Part shown: positions 25,131-34,133 of the stretch, piece by piece
How the letters are laid out: each line of letters opens with the position of its first letter
Position numbering within the stretch: the first letter of the stretch is position 1
NCBI RefSeq assembly: GCF_022662375.1
Contig: NZ_JAKNQL010000002.1
Coordinates: 248,001 to 312,000, forward strand
Length of the DNA stretch: 64,000 nt
DNA from: Pseudomonas sp. CROZ-RG-20F-R04-15
GTDB taxonomy: Bacteria; Pseudomonadota; Gammaproteobacteria; Pseudomonadales; Pseudomonadaceae
Direction: 5' to 3'
Position numbers and translations under genes: made by a program
Notes under the pieces: generated by a model
Database searches by the model: none
What the model was told of the DNA's origin: nothing
The model's input: the letters and a program-made list of their open reading frames with translations, nothing else

Positions 25131-25550
25131 TCAGACGGTGGTGTGCAGACGCACATCGACGTTGCCACGGGTGGCGTTGGAGTACGGGCAGACCTGGTGA
25201 GCGGCGTCGACCAGCGCTTGCGCGTCGGCTTGGTCCAGGCCAGGCAGGCTGATGTGCAGGTCGATGTCCAGACCGAAACCGCCGGGGATCTGGCCGATAC
25301 CGACGTGGGCGGTGATCGAAGCGTCGTCAGGGATTTTGCGTTTGGTCTGGCTGGCGACGAATTTCAGTGCGCCGATGAAGCACGCCGAGTAGCCGGCCGC
25401 GAACAGTTGCTCCGGGTTGGTCGCCGCACCACCGGCACCGCCGAGCTCTTTCGGAGTGGCGAGTTTGACGTCGAGGACGTTGTCGCTGGAGATCGCACGA
25501 CCGTCACGGCCGCCAGTGGAGGTTGCGATTGCGGTGTAGAGAGTTTGCAT
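25131..25550 (-). CDS. ohr: Organic hydroperoxide resistance peroxidase Ohr
   Basis: A 139-residue Ohr/OsmC-family thiol peroxidase. Reactive cysteines are Cys57 (GYSACFIGA) and Cys121 (HQVCPYSN), and the catalytic Arg lies near GGRDGRAISSD. It reduces organic and fatty-acid hydroperoxides to alcohols using a lipoylated partner. The start MQTLYTAIATSTGGRDG is typical, with GATGAGG upstream. The promoter at 25576-25644 carries three OhrR-like boxes, and the regulator gene ohrR lies upstream on the same strand beyond a REPIN. Induction by organic peroxides is expected. Confidence 0.96.
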   Translation of the reverse strand: MQTLYTAIATSTGGRDGRAISSDNVLDVKLATPKELGGAGGAATNPEQLFAAGYSACFIGALKFVASQTKRKIPDDASITAHVGIGQIPGGFGLDIDLHISLPGLDQADAQALVDAAHQVCPYSNATRGNVDVRLHTTV

Positions 25551-25575
25551 GGTGTGAGCCTCATCGGTTGTGTTT

Positions 25576-25644
25576 TTGTGCGCTAATTGCTTGCGCGCTA
25601 AGTAAGTACGAAATGAATGTATCGCGCGAATATTTAGCGCGCAA
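25576..25644 (-). promoter_or_regulatory. ohr promoter with three OhrR-like operator boxes
   Basis: On the minus strand TTGCGC (25644-25639) and TACATT (25621-25616), spaced 17 bp, form the promoter. The 11-bp box TTAGCGCGCAA (25634-25644) covers the -35, and its exact inverse TTGCGCGCTAA (25591-25601) lies just past the predicted start. A near copy, TTGTGCGCTAA, is at 25576-25586. Boxes on both sides of the start fit repression by OhrR with release on peroxide oxidation. Confidence 0.7.
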
Positions 25645-25769
25645 GATAAATTTTTGAGAAATCTGCGTTTCGGCGAAGAGATGTTTATTGGAGGCGGGCT
25701 GTAAGGCTTGATTTAGAGCGGATTGCGCGGGAGGCAGGTGTTGAAAATATTTTGCTGGCGATGAAATCA

Positions 25770-25860
25770 ATGTGGGAGCGAGCCTGCTCGCGAATAGGAT
25801 CTCTCATGCAACAAGTCAGTCGGCTGACAGACCGCATTCGCGAGCAGGCTCGCTCCCACA
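25770..25860. repeat. REPIN: two inverted REP elements
   Basis: TGTGGGAGCGAGCCTGCTCGCGAAT and its inverse ATTCGCGAGCAGGCTCGCTCCCACA, with about 40 bp between them, sit in the ohrR-ohr gap. Confidence 0.92.
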
Positions 25861-25877
25861 GGGGGACAGTATTGGCT

Positions 25878-26333
25878 TTAACTCAGGCTGTTCTGCAAAT
25901 GGCTACGCAGCGCCTGCAACTCTGATTGCAGTCTCTGCAGACGTTCCAGAGAAAAGCCACTGGCGCCGAGGATGCATTGCGGGACCGTCTGGGCTTTTTC
26001 TTTCAACGCGCGGCCTTGTTCGGTCAGTTCAACAATCACCACCCGCTCATCCTCACGACTGCGTGTGCGGCTGAGCAACCCTTCGCCTTCGAGGCGTTTG
26101 AGCAGCGGAGTCAGCGAGCCGGGATCGGTCAGCAACCGCGAGCTGATTTCTCCGACGGTCAAACCGTCCTTCTCCCACAACACCATCATCGCCAGGTACT
26201 GCGGATAGGTCAGATTCAAGGCTTGCAGCAATGGTTTGTAGACCTTGGTCATCATCAGTGAAGTGGAATGCAGGGCGAAGCACGCCTGGTTATCCAGCAG
26301 CAGGTCGTCGCAGATGTCGCGTTCGGAAGTCAT
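25878..26333 (-). CDS. ohrR: OhrR, MarR-family organic peroxide sensor
   Basis: A 151-residue winged-helix MarR regulator. The sensing cysteine is Cys18 in LDNQACFALHSTS. The DNA-binding region is [36 protein letters not shown], followed by the wing SREDERVVIVELT. Oxidation of the Cys by organic hydroperoxides releases the repressor from the ohr promoter. The start ATG at 26333 gives the usual OhrR length. ohr follows on the same strand after 327 bp. A close relative (OspR) is encoded at 41452-41913. Confidence 0.93.
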   Translation of the reverse strand: MTSERDICDDLLLDNQACFALHSTSLMMTKVYKPLLQALNLTYPQYLAMMVLWEKDGLTVGEISSRLLTDPGSLTPLLKRLEGEGLLSRTRSREDERVVIVELTEQGRALKEKAQTVPQCILGASGFSLERLQRLQSELQALRSHLQNSLS

Positions 26334-26406
26334 GTCAAAAGCCTTGTTCGGTAATGGACATGAATCTAGCGCTCGAATCTTTAATGCGCCAGATAATTCT
26401 CCAGTG

Positions 26407-27363
26407 CTAGTGCCGGCCCAGATCTCGCTGTAGCGCCAGATCCCATGGCGGCACCGGACTGAAGCGGGTCTTGAGATATTCGAGCAACAAGCGGCTGCGC
26501 GAATGGGTTTGCTGTTCCATGCGCAACGCGTAAATGCCGGTGGACTCCGGACTTGGCAGGCCGTTTTCGCAGAACAACGGCAGCAGTTCGCCGCGCAGCA
26601 GGTATTCGCTGGCCAGCCACGTCGGCAGATGCGCGATGCCCAAGCCAGCCAAGGCACCGCAGACCAGCGCCTCGGCATTGTTGGCGCTCATGCGGATGCG
26701 CGCCGGGCGGTGCAATTGCATCTGGCCGTCCTGCTCGAAGCGCCAGGCGAAGGGCGGTGCGAGGCCGTCCCAGTCGAGGCCGTCATGCTCGCTCAGTTGC
26801 CCCGGACTGCCAGGCACACCACGGCGCTTGAGGTAGTCAGGACTGGCGCAGGCAATGCGCACCATGCTCGCCAAGGGTGTGGCCACCAATCGAGTGTCAG
26901 CCATTTGTCCGGCGCGCAGCACCAGATCGACTTTGCCCAGGTTCGAGCCGCCCATGTCGACGAAGCTGTCGATCAGGTGCAGTTGCACATCCAGGCCCGG
27001 ATACAGAACGAGAAAGTCAGCGATCACGGGGGCCAGATGCCGGCGCCCGAAAGCGGCCGGCGCATCGATGCGGATCAAGCCCTCGGGCGCACTGCTCAGT
27101 GACACCGCTTCCGCGCGGGCCAGTTGCAACTCGGCAACAATCCGTCGCGCGCGTTCGGCAAACGCCAGACCCGCTGGCGTTGCGCGCACAGCGTGAGTGC
27201 TGCGGACAAACAACTGGCTGCCAACGGCGCTTTCCAGGCTGTCGATACGTCGGGCGACGGCCGAAGGTGTCAGTGGATGACGACGCGAAGCGGCGGAAAA
27301 ACTGCCACTCTCCAGTACATCGAGAAACAGCCCGAGTTGATCGGTCAATTGATTGGGATTCAT
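26407..27363 (-). CDS. LysR-family transcriptional regulator
   Basis: A 318-residue LysR protein: helix-turn-helix MNPNQLTDQLGLFLDVLESGSFSAASRRHPLTPSAVARRIDSLE and a substrate-binding effector domain from about residue 90. The RRHPLTPSAV variant of the recognition helix is characteristic of a subgroup often found next to transporters. The start ATG at 27363 is 109 bp from the divergent TauE/SafE transporter gene, its likely target. The effector is unknown. Confidence 0.9.
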   Translation of the reverse strand: MNPNQLTDQLGLFLDVLESGSFSAASRRHPLTPSAVARRIDSLESAVGSQLFVRSTHAVRATPAGLAFAERARRIVAELQLARAEAVSLSSAPEGLIRIDAPAAFGRRHLAPVIADFLVLYPGLDVQLHLIDSFVDMGGSNLGKVDLVLRAGQMADTRLVATPLASMVRIACASPDYLKRRGVPGSPGQLSEHDGLDWDGLAPPFAWRFEQDGQMQLHRPARIRMSANNAEALVCGALAGLGIAHLPTWLASEYLLRGELLPLFCENGLPSPESTGIYALRMEQQTHSRSRLLLEYLKTRFSPVPPWDLALQRDLGRH

Positions 27364-27472
27364 GTTAGCAAACGCCTGTGCGAAATCGGCATAGCCATTG
27401 TGCGTTGCTGTGCGTTTCCCCGCCAGCCGTGACTGCGTAGGATGATTCTCCTGACGTGAGAGGAATTCGGCT

Positions 27473-28222
27473 GTGATGGAGTTTTTGTTGTACCTGTTGT
27501 TCGGCGCCGCCCTTGGCACACTGGGCGGCATCTTCGGCATTGGTGGCGGCTTGATCGCCATTCCGTTGCTCGGCGTGTGGTTTGGCCTTGATCAGCAGAT
27601 CGCCCAAGGCACGGCGCTGGTCATGGTGGTGCCGAACGTGATGCTGGCGCTGTGGCGATATCACCAGCGCAATCGCATCGAGCTGCGGCATGCGCTGCCC
27701 TTGGCGGTGATGGGTTTCTGCTTTGCGTGGATCGGTTCGATCTGGGCGGTGGGCATTGATGCGCAAACCATGCGCATCGGTTTTGTCGCATTTCTGGTGG
27801 TGCTTTCGGCCTACAACCTGTTGAAGATGTTCGGCAAGCAACCCGCTGCGACTTCCGAAATGCGCTATTCCTGGCCATGGCTTGGCGTGCTTGGCGCGGC
27901 GTCCGGGACCATGGGTGGTTTGTTCGGTGTCGGCGGGGCGGTGGTGGCAACGCCAGTGCTGACCAGCCTGTTCGGCACCACGCAAGTGGTTGCTCAAGGT
28001 TTGTCGCTGGCGCTGGCCTTGCCGAGCACCGGCGTGACTCTGGTGACTTACGCGGTACACCACGAAGTCGACTGGATGATCGGTCTGCCACTGGCGATCG
28101 GCGGTCTGGCGAGCATCAGTTGGGGGGTGAAAGTCGCCCACGCCATGCCGGAAAAACTCCTGCGTGGGCTGTTTTGCGGTTTTCTGGTGCTGTGTGCGGT
28201 GATGCTCGCGTTTAAAGTTTAA
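27473..28222 (+). CDS. TauE/SafE family membrane transporter
   Basis: A 249-residue protein with about eight membrane helices in two similar halves. Each half starts with the family motif GxxxGxxGxGG: LGTLGGIFGIGGGLIAIPLL near residue 15 and TMGGLFGVGGAVVATPVL near residue 145. Members export sulfite, sulfoacetate or other organic anions; the substrate here is not known. A GTG at 27473, 8 nt after AGGA, is used; the ATG at 27476 is an alternative. The gene is divergent from a LysR regulator, and its 3' end overlaps the convergent LysR gene by 11 bp. Confidence 0.9.
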   Translation: MMEFLLYLLFGAALGTLGGIFGIGGGLIAIPLLGVWFGLDQQIAQGTALVMVVPNVMLALWRYHQRNRIELRHALPLAVMGFCFAWIGSIWAVGIDAQTMRIGFVAFLVVLSAYNLLKMFGKQPAATSEMRYSWPWLGVLGAASGTMGGLFGVGGAVVATPVLTSLFGTTQVVAQGLSLALALPSTGVTLVTYAVHHEVDWMIGLPLAIGGLASISWGVKVAHAMPEKLLRGLFCGFLVLCAVMLAFKV

Positions 28223-29093
28223 AACCTTCGACGATATGCTCGGCCAGGCACTCGGTGATCGGCGACGGATTGTTCAGGTTGCGGATCAGCATGATGCTGG
28301 CCTCGGGCAACAGCGGCAGATCTTCGGCGGCGCCGAGAATGCGCATGTCCGGGGTAATCAGGCTTTCCAGCTGCGCGGTGATCGCCAGACCCGCGCTCAC
28401 CACGGCCATCAACGCCGAGAGGCTGGTGCTGTTGTAAGCGATGCGGTATTCGCGGCCCATCGCATCCAGCGCATTGCACGCCCACAAGCGGCAGAAACAA
28501 TCACTGTTGAACATCGCCAGCGGCAGCGGCGTTTGTTCGTGGGCACTGAAATTCTGCGCTTCGGCCCAGACGAAACGCTCCTTGCGCAGCAGTTGGCCGA
28601 TCTCGTTGCCCGGCTCGCGGGTGACGATCGACAAGTCCAGGTCGGTGCGCTGCAACAGCTGTTTGGTCGATTCGCAATGCACTTCGATCTGGATCAGCGG
28701 ATAGAACTGCGCGAACCGCGACAGGATTCCCGGCAGAAAGCGCATGACGTAATCGTCCGGCGTACCGATGCGCACTGTACCGACCATGTGCGGCTCACGC
28801 AGGGTGTTGAACACTTCACTGTGCAGTTTGAGGATGCGCCGCGCGTAACCGAGCAGTACCTGGCCTTCAGCAGTCAGGCGCACCTGACGGCCGTCGCGCT
28901 CGAACAACTGGCGCTGCAACACGTCTTCTTCCAGACGCTTCATCTGCATGCTCACTGCCGATTGCGTGCGGTTGACCATTTCTCCGGCACGGGTAAACCC
29001 GCCCTGATCAGCGATGGCGACAAAGGTGCGCAGGACATCGGTATCGATACTGGGGTAGGCCGACAATTGATGAATCTCCGTGATGCATGCCAT
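28212..29093 (-). CDS. LysR-family transcriptional regulator
   Basis: A 293-residue LysR regulator. The DNA-binding domain reads IDTDVLRTFVAIADQGGFTRAGEMVNRTQSAVSMQMKRLEEDV, and the ligand domain covers about 95-290. The start is uncertain: the ATG at 29093 is used, and an ATG at 29102 would add three residues; neither has a strong ribosome site. It overlaps the TauE/SafE gene by 11 bp tail to tail, and its 5' end faces the small DUF1127 gene 70 bp away, which could be a regulated target. Confidence 0.9.
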   Translation of the reverse strand: MACITEIHQLSAYPSIDTDVLRTFVAIADQGGFTRAGEMVNRTQSAVSMQMKRLEEDVLQRQLFERDGRQVRLTAEGQVLLGYARRILKLHSEVFNTLREPHMVGTVRIGTPDDYVMRFLPGILSRFAQFYPLIQIEVHCESTKQLLQRTDLDLSIVTREPGNEIGQLLRKERFVWAEAQNFSAHEQTPLPLAMFNSDCFCRLWACNALDAMGREYRIAYNSTSLSALMAVVSAGLAITAQLESLITPDMRILGAAEDLPLLPEASIMLIRNLNNPSPITECLAEHIVEGFKL

Positions 29094-29163
29094 CAGAAAC
29101 ATTCGTTGGATTGATCGTAGCGCGGGGCAGAGACTTGAGCCATCCCACAAGGAGGGCGATGCG

Positions 29164-29379
29164 ATGAAAGGTCAAAAAGCTTATGTAAATGATGAAAACG
29201 TGCCGGTTCATCTTATTTCCGATCTGCTGCACAAGTTTAGCCGCTGGTACGAACTGCACCGTGAACGCGAACTGCTCGCCAGTCTGAGTGACGAAGCGTT
29301 GAAAGACATCGGGGTCAGTCGTGCCGACGTTGAACACGAAGCCGTGCGGCCGTTCTGGGATGACCCGATGCATAAATGA
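29164..29379 (+). CDS. DUF1127 small protein
   Basis: A 71-residue protein ending with a YjiS-like DUF1127 domain: HKFSRWYELHRERELLASLSDEALKDIGVSRADVEHEA. In alpha-proteobacteria such short Arg-rich proteins bind RNA and affect sRNA turnover and phosphate or carbon responses; in Pseudomonas the role is unknown. AAGGAGGGCG precedes the ATG, which makes the start certain. It is divergent from the LysR gene and likely monocistronic. Confidence 0.9.
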   Translation: MKGQKAYVNDENVPVHLISDLLHKFSRWYELHRERELLASLSDEALKDIGVSRADVEHEAVRPFWDDPMHK

Positions 29380-29458
29380 CCGCTGCATAAATGATGAGCA
29401 GAGCGCTACACAAACCAACTTCAAGTGAGGTAGGTTGCGAGCAGACAAGGAGATGCTC

Positions 29459-30685
29459 ATGCCCGCAACAGTATCCTTTTCCCTCAAACAGGCGCGACGA
29501 CTGGCGCTGGCGGCCCAAGGGTTCAACGGGCGCCAGCCGCCGACTGTCAAAGCCGCTCACGTCAACCGGCTGATCGAACGGCTGGGTCTGCTGCAAATCG
29601 ACTCCGTCAACGCCGTGGTGCGCTCGCACTACCTGCCGCTGTTTTCCCGTCTTGGTGCCTACTCTGCTGATTTGCTCGACCAGGCTGCCTGGAGTTCGGG
29701 GCGACGTCGCACGTTGTTCGAATACTGGGGGCATGAAGCGTCGTTGCTGCCACTGTCGATGTATCCGCTGATGGCGTGGCGCATGCAGCGCGCCAGGCGC
29801 GGCGAGGATATCTATCAGCAACTGGCGAAGTTCGGTCGCGAGCAGCAGGACGTGGTTCGCCGGGTGTTGAGTTCGGTTGAAGAGCAGGGCGCATTGGGCG
29901 CCGGCAGCCTGTCGACCCGCGAAGACAAGGCCGGGCCATGGTGGGACTGGAGCGCGGAAAAGCATGCGCTGGAGTGGTTGTTCGCCGCCGGTGAAGTCAC
30001 GGTGGCGGGGCGTCGTGGTTTTGAGCGTTTGTACGATTTGCCGGAACGGGTAATTCCTTCGGCGATCCTGCAACAAGCGTTGCCTGATGAAGCCGAAGCG
30101 CAGCGCGGGCTGTTGTTGCATGCGGTACAGGCACTGGGCGTCGGCACTGAAAAAGACCTGCGTGATTACTTTCGCCTGAACCCGGCGGATGCGCGTCCGC
30201 GTCTCGCAGAACTGGTCGAAGCAGGGCAGCTGCAAATGTGCGAAGTCGCCGGTTGGCGGCAAATCGCCTATTGCCTGCCGGAGCCGAAAGTCCCACGCAA
30301 GGTGGCGGCCAGTGCGTTGTTGTCGCCCTTCGATTCATTGATCTGGGAACGCAGCCGGACTGAGCGCTTGTTCGATTTTCGCTATCGGCTGGAGATTTAT
30401 ACGCCGCAGGACAAGCGGGTCTACGGCTATTACGTGTTGCCGTTTCTGCACAACGAGCGGATTGCCGCGCGGGTTGATCTGCGTGCCGAGCGGGCGGCAG
30501 GGCAGTTGGCGGTGCATGCGGTGCACGAGGAAGAACCGGGGCTGGATGAGGAGGGGATGTTGGTGCTGGCGCTGAACTTGCGGCAGATGGCGGATTGGTT
30601 GGGGCTGGCGCGGGTGCAGTTGAATTGTCAGCGCGAGAGTGCGACGCGGTTGCGGGTGGCATTGGCGAAAATCGAGGGCGTCTGA
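29459..30685 (+). CDS. Winged-helix DNA glycosylase, YcaQ/AlkZ family
   Basis: A 408-residue protein of the HTH_42 family. E. coli YcaQ and Streptomyces AlkZ are glycosylases that unhook DNA interstrand crosslinks and bulky alkylation. The catalytic segment is near LGLLQIDSVNAVVRSHYLPLFSR, in the QxQ/QxD region. Tandem winged helices follow, and the C-terminal half has SPFDSLIWERSRTERLFDFRYRLEIY, conserved in the family. The start at 29459 follows GGAG. It is monocistronic. No toxin or antibiotic cluster is adjacent, which favours the general-repair YcaQ type. Confidence 0.9.
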   Translation: MPATVSFSLKQARRLALAAQGFNGRQPPTVKAAHVNRLIERLGLLQIDSVNAVVRSHYLPLFSRLGAYSADLLDQAAWSSGRRRTLFEYWGHEASLLPLSMYPLMAWRMQRARRGEDIYQQLAKFGREQQDVVRRVLSSVEEQGALGAGSLSTREDKAGPWWDWSAEKHALEWLFAAGEVTVAGRRGFERLYDLPERVIPSAILQQALPDEAEAQRGLLLHAVQALGVGTEKDLRDYFRLNPADARPRLAELVEAGQLQMCEVAGWRQIAYCLPEPKVPRKVAASALLSPFDSLIWERSRTERLFDFRYRLEIYTPQDKRVYGYYVLPFLHNERIAARVDLRAERAAGQLAVHAVHEEEPGLDEEGMLVLALNLRQMADWLGLARVQLNCQRESATRLRVALAKIEGV

Positions 30686-30691
30686 GCGGAC

Positions 30692-30770
30692 GCCTTCGCG
30701 AGCAGGCTCGCTCCCACATGGGTTGCGTATACGACACAAATCCAGTGTGGGAGCGAGCCTGCTCGCGAAA
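30692..30770. repeat. REPIN: two inverted REP elements
   Basis: CCTTCGCGAGCAGGCTCGCTCCCACA and inverse TGTGGGAGCGAGCCTGCTCGCGAAA, about 27 bp apart. They separate the convergent YcaQ-type and class II DAHP synthase genes and may act as a transcriptional barrier. Confidence 0.92.
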
Positions 30771-30783
30771 GAGGCGACGCGTT

Positions 30784-32130
30784 CTAGCGGCGAACCTGCT
30801 TCAGGGTTTCGGCAATCAGAAACGCCAACTCCAGCGACTGATCAGCATTCATCCGTGGATCACAATGGGTGTGATAGCGATCCGACAAGCCATCTTCAGT
30901 AATCGGCCGCGCGCCACCAATGCACTCGGTGACATTCTGTCCGGTCATCTCGATGTGAATGCCGCCGGCGTAACTGCCTTCCGCTTCGTGCACCTGGAAG
31001 AACTGTTTAACCTCACCGAGGATCTGCGCGAAGTCGCGGGTCTTGTAACCGCTGCTGGCCTTGATGGTGTTGCCGTGCATCGGGTCGGAACTCCACAGCA
31101 CCTGCTTGCCTTCACGCTGCACCGCGCGAATCAGCGCCGGCAAGTGATCGCCGACCTTGTTCGCACCCATCCGCGCGATCAGGTTCAGGCGCCCCGGATC
31201 ATTGTCCGGGTTGAGCACGTCGATCAGACGGATCAGATCCTCCGGATTCATGCTCGGGCCGACTTTCACGCCGATCGGGTTGTTCACGCCACGTAGGAAT
31301 TCAACGTGCGCGCCGTCGAGCTGACGGGTGCGGTCGCCGATCCACAGCATGTGCGCCGAGCAATCGTAGTAATCGTTGGTCAGGCTGTCGCGCCGCACGA
31401 AGGCTTCTTCGTAGTTCAGCAGCAGCGCTTCGTGGGCGGTGAAGAAACTGGTTTCGCGCAGTTGCGGCGAGCTGTCCATGCCGCAGGCGCGCATGAACGC
31501 CAGGGTTTCATCGATGCGGTCGGCCAGGTGGCTGTATTTCTCGGCCAGCGCCGAGTTGGCGATGAAATCCAGGTTCCACTTGTGCACCTGATGCAGGTCG
31601 GCAAAACCGCCCTGAGCAAAGGCACGCAGCAGGTTCAGGGTTGCGGTGGACTGGTGGTAGGACTGCAGCAGACGTTCCGGATCCGGCACGCGGCTCTTTT
31701 CGTCGAAGCCGATGCCGTTGACGATGTCGCCACGGTAGGCCGGCAGGGTCACACCGTCGATGGTCTCGTCGTTGGCCGAACGCGGTTTCGCGAACTGACC
31801 GGCCATGCGCCCGACCTTGACCACCGGGCAACCGGCGGCGAAGGTCATGACGATCGCCATTTGCAGCAACACTTTAAAGGTGTCGCGAATCTTCGCGGCG
31901 GAGAACTCGGCGAAGCTTTCCGCGCAATCGCCGCCCTGCAGCAGGAATGCCCGGCCCTGAGTGACTTCGGCAAACTGACGACGCAGCTCGCGCGCTTCGC
32001 CGGCAAACACCAGTGGCGGATAGCTGGCCAGCGTCTGCTCGACCTGGTGCAGATGCGCAGCGTCAGGATATTGGGGTTGTTGCTGGATCGGCAGGGCGCG
32101 CCAGCTGTCAGGGCTCCACGGTTGGCTCAT
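30784..32130 (-). CDS. 3-deoxy-7-phosphoheptulonate synthase, class II
   Basis: A 448-residue class II (plant/AroG-Mtb type) DAHP synthase, unrelated in detail to the class I enzyme at 16517-17593. Motifs include [55 protein letters not shown] and [10 protein letters not shown]. In P. aeruginosa one class II enzyme (PA2843) is the primary-metabolism isozyme; gene order here (deaD, enoyl-CoA hydratase, then this gene) matches that locus, from memory. No phenazine genes are near. The ATG at 32130 is used; a GTG one codon earlier is possible. Confidence 0.95.
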   Translation of the reverse strand: MSQPWSPDSWRALPIQQQPQYPDAAHLHQVEQTLASYPPLVFAGEARELRRQFAEVTQGRAFLLQGGDCAESFAEFSAAKIRDTFKVLLQMAIVMTFAAGCPVVKVGRMAGQFAKPRSANDETIDGVTLPAYRGDIVNGIGFDEKSRVPDPERLLQSYHQSTATLNLLRAFAQGGFADLHQVHKWNLDFIANSALAEKYSHLADRIDETLAFMRACGMDSSPQLRETSFFTAHEALLLNYEEAFVRRDSLTNDYYDCSAHMLWIGDRTRQLDGAHVEFLRGVNNPIGVKVGPSMNPEDLIRLIDVLNPDNDPGRLNLIARMGANKVGDHLPALIRAVQREGKQVLWSSDPMHGNTIKASSGYKTRDFAQILGEVKQFFQVHEAEGSYAGGIHIEMTGQNVTECIGGARPITEDGLSDRYHTHCDPRMNADQSLELAFLIAETLKQVRR

Positions 32131-32283
32131 CACGGTCTCTAATTGGTTCTACGCACGGGAAGCCCATGGTAGCAGCAATTAGTGCGTGACCTGCTCCCGC
32201 CCCATCACCGACAATCGCCGCTTTGCCACGGCACCACAGCGGTGCCATCGCGTCACCGCGCCCGGTGACCATCAGGAGACGAA

Positions 32284-33039
32284 ATGACTGAGGAGCGCGT
32301 CGAGCATCTGCTCGCCGAAGTACAGGATGAGTTCGGCGTGATTCGCGTGCTGGAAGTGGCCGATTACCGCTTTCTCGAGTTCGGCGATGCGATCGAGCAA
32401 AGCTGCGTGTTCACCGCTGATCCGAGCTGGCTGGAATACGACTACACCCGGGCGATGCTGATCGGTGCGTTGTGCCATGAACAGCCGGAGAGTGCGCTGT
32501 TTCTGGGGCTCGGTGCCGGTACGCTGACTCAGGCTTGCCTCAAGTTTCTGCCGCTGGAAGATGTCGAAGCCATTGAACTGCGCCCGGATGTGCCGCGTTT
32601 GGCTATCGAATACCTTGGGCTGGATGATGATCCTCGCCTGTACATCCGTGTCGGCGATGCGCTGGAGTTGTTGCCGACCGCAGAGCCTGCGGATCTGATC
32701 TTCGTCGACCTCTACACTGACGTCGGGCCGGGTGTCGGGCATCTGGCCTGGGGTTTTCTCGGTGATTGCCAGAAGCGTCTGAATCCGGGTGGCTGGCTGG
32801 TGATCAATCAGTGGGCTACCGATGATGGCCAACCGCTGGGCGCGGCGCTATTGCGCGGACTCTATCACCGGCATTATTGGGAGCTGCCGGTGAAGGAGGG
32901 CAATGTGATTCTGCTGGTGCCGGCGGACCTTGATCAGGAACTGGACATGCAAGCGTTGACCACGCGGGCCGCAGCGCTGGCGCCACGGTTGGGCTATTCG
33001 TTGCAGCCGTTGATCAACGCGATTCGCCCGGCGACTTGA
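32284..33039 (+). CDS. Spermidine synthase-like methyltransferase-fold protein
   Basis: A 251-residue Rossmann-fold protein. The nucleoside-binding motif is SALFLGLGAGTLTQACLKFLP, followed by VEAIELRPDV and DLIFVDLYTD, as in polyamine aminopropyltransferases. The N-terminal beta-region of true SpeE is short. Conserved SpeE-like genes of this type in Pseudomonas have no proven reaction; spermidine synthase activity is possible but not assured. CAGGAG precedes the ATG. It appears monocistronic and ends next to a REPIN. Confidence 0.8.
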   Translation: MTEERVEHLLAEVQDEFGVIRVLEVADYRFLEFGDAIEQSCVFTADPSWLEYDYTRAMLIGALCHEQPESALFLGLGAGTLTQACLKFLPLEDVEAIELRPDVPRLAIEYLGLDDDPRLYIRVGDALELLPTAEPADLIFVDLYTDVGPGVGHLAWGFLGDCQKRLNPGGWLVINQWATDDGQPLGAALLRGLYHRHYWELPVKEGNVILLVPADLDQELDMQALTTRAAALAPRLGYSLQPLINAIRPAT

Positions 33040-33056
33040 GTCGTCAGTGATGGCCC

Positions 33057-33123
33057 CTTCGCGAGCAGGCTCGCTCCCACATTGGAATGCATTTCCCTGT
33101 GGGAGCGAGCCTGCTCGCGAAGA
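33057..33123. repeat. REPIN: two closely spaced REP elements
   Basis: CTTCGCGAGCAGGCTCGCTCCCACA and inverse TGTGGGAGCGAGCCTGCTCGCGAAG with only about 17 bp between, lying between two convergent genes. Confidence 0.92.
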
Positions 33124-33146
33124 GGGCCTGATAGCCTGCGAAAATT

Positions 33147-33938
33147 TCAGATCCCTTTGAAAATGCCAGGACGCCGCTCCACCAACGACCTCACCCCCTC
33201 CCTGGCATCTTCACTGGCCAGCAACTTCTTCACCAGCGCCGGCAACCCCTGCGCCGCCGCTGTCTCACCTTCATACCTTGCCTGCCGCGCCGACATCAAC
33301 GTCGCCTGCACCCCCAGCGGCGCTTGCCGGGCAATCCGCTCAGCCAATTCAATCGCCCTCGGCAACAGATCTTCACTGGCTATGACTTCCTGCACCAACC
33401 CCAGATGCAACGCATCGTGCGCATCAAACTCATCGCCGGTCAGCAACCAGCGCATGGCATTGCCCCAACCGGCAATCTGCTGAAAACGTAAAGTCGCGCC
33501 ACCAAAAGGAAAAATCCCACGCTGCACTTCCATTTGCGCGAAGCGGGTATTGCTCGCACAGAGATTGATATCCGCCGCCAGCATCAGCTCGATGCCAATG
33601 GTCAGGCAGTAGCCCTGTGCGGCGACAATCACCGGTTTGCTCACCCGTGGCCCGACGAAAACGCCCCACGGATCGCAACCGCCGGGCGGAACCTGCCAGC
33701 CTTGCGCCAAAGCCGAACTGGCGTTGACCAGATCCAGACCGGCGGTAAAGTGTTCGCCATGACCGAACACCAAGGCTACCCGCGCCTCGCTGTCGGCTTC
33801 GAACTCGCCATAGGCCAGGCTCAGCTCGTTGAGCAGGTCGAGGTCGAAAGCGTTACGTTTGGCCGCTCGATCGAGGCCAATCAGGTGGACGTGACCACGA
33901 CGTTCACGGCTGACGCGGCCGGGGCAGGGCTGATTCAT
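33147..33938 (-). CDS. Enoyl-CoA hydratase/isomerase (crotonase) family
   Basis: A 263-residue crotonase. The oxyanion-hole segments are GHGEHFTAGLDL and KPVIVAAQGYCLTIGIELMLAADI. The catalytic-Glu region shows FAQMEVQRGIFPFGGATLRF, with Glu in place, as in delta3,delta2- or other enoyl-CoA isomerase-like members. The exact substrate is not predictable. The ATG at 33938 follows GAGGA and begins MNQPCPGRVSRERRGHVHLI. The gene lies directly upstream of the deaD leader but on the opposite strand. Confidence 0.88.
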   Translation of the reverse strand: MNQPCPGRVSRERRGHVHLIGLDRAAKRNAFDLDLLNELSLAYGEFEADSEARVALVFGHGEHFTAGLDLVNASSALAQGWQVPPGGCDPWGVFVGPRVSKPVIVAAQGYCLTIGIELMLAADINLCASNTRFAQMEVQRGIFPFGGATLRFQQIAGWGNAMRWLLTGDEFDAHDALHLGLVQEVIASEDLLPRAIELAERIARQAPLGVQATLMSARQARYEGETAAAQGLPALVKKLLASEDAREGVRSLVERRPGIFKGI

Positions 33939-34133
33939 GGCGAAATCCTCGAGCGGGAAGGGCGGGTGCAGCGACGGTATGCCGCACATCGATGAATCGT
34001 TTAAGCGTCATCGCCCGCAGGGCCGGGCCTTTGAAAAATAGACCTTGGCGCGATTATCCGCAAAACCCCGTTACACAGCGGTGACACACGCATTCAGCCA
34101 ATAAAAAAAGCTCCCTTTTTGGGCAAAATCCGG

